A DNA stretch of 55,247 nt from NCBI RefSeq assembly GCF_003337575.1, contig NZ_QPJM01000022.1:1-55247 (forward strand), written 5' to 3'. The translations under genes were made by a program, and so were the position numbers. Shown piece after piece: positions 55,196 to 55,247 of this stretch. The DNA is from Phyllobacterium bourgognense. Lineage in GTDB: Bacteria > Pseudomonadota > Alphaproteobacteria > Rhizobiales > Rhizobiaceae. Position 1 is the stretch's first letter. Each line of letters begins with the position of its first letter. The notes below the pieces were generated by a model, which was not told where the DNA came from, made no database searches, and worked only from the letters and a program-made list of their open reading frames with translations.

Positions 55196-55247
55196 TGCGC
55201 GAGATCCTGCCGTAGGCCGGCGAGAAATCCGGCGTCCCCAAAACCTT

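Overview
The window looks like a chromosomal segment of an alphaproteobacterium of the Brucella/Ochrobactrum group or a close relative in the Rhizobiales. The best single clue is the Omp2b-type porin at 43846-44946, whose N-terminal cysteine-bearing segment (VCDAYGAGFFYIPGTETC) is typical of Brucellaceae porins. A BepDE-like RND efflux pump with a divergent TetR regulator (47266-52440) fits the same group. No rRNA, tRNA, CRISPR array or complete insertion sequence was recognised.

Region by region. (1) 0.3-2.6 kb: an intact malic enzyme with a phosphotransacetylase-like tail. (2) 2.7-7.7 kb: a gene graveyard with remnants of a LysE exporter, a haloacid dehalogenase, a methyltransferase-like protein, an isoprenylcysteine methyltransferase-like protein, an SLC13/DASS transporter broken by about four frameshifts, and a frameshifted DUF6516-like gene coupled to an intact winged-helix partner. 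(3) 8.1-14.7 kb: a GC-rich accessory block with a GFA protein, a divergent HxlR/SDR pair, an imine-reductase-like enzyme, an IS110-like remnant, then HxlR-DUF488-EthD-cysteine-synthase-like genes, ended by an IS6-like remnant. (4) 14.8-34.8 kb: a large catabolic and uptake cluster. It holds two paralogous double-GNAT proteins, an ArgE-type deacetylase, a GhrA-like reductase, a cupin, two aldehyde dehydrogenases, an isopropylmalate/tartrate-dehydrogenase-family enzyme, a PuuB-like FAD oxidase, a HAD hydrolase, a class III aminotransferase, a complete Dpp-type ABC transporter with fused ATPases, an Lrp regulator and a second FAD oxidase. (5) 35.2-37.3 kb: an AT-rich dehydratase/ornithine-cyclodeaminase pair resembling EutB/EutC. 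(6) 37.9-43.6 kb: VapBC, a PEBP protein, an MscS channel, an HlyD remnant, a membrane protein and a Fic protein. (7) 43.8-52.4 kb: porin, a regulator, TetR, and the RND pump with its TetR regulator. (8) 52.6-55.2 kb: a second divergent SDR/HxlR pair, a broken O-methyltransferase and a cold-shock protein.

The most coherent functional hypothesis concerns region 4. It contains one candidate enzyme class for every step of an N-acetylated putrescine-to-succinate route: acetyltransferase, FAD amine oxidase, aldehyde dehydrogenase, amide-hydrolysing deacetylase, GABA-type aminotransferase and succinate-semialdehyde dehydrogenase. These sit beside a transporter and an Lrp-type sensor. This is inferred from gene content; the true substrate could be another amine or amino acid.

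A caution applies to the broken genes. Several frameshifts (near 6405, 7197, 41091 and 54333) are explained by one missing base in a short homopolymer, so some may be read errors. The internal deletion in the dehalogenase remnant, the in-frame stop in the isoprenylcysteine methyltransferase remnant and the truncated transposases look like real decay.
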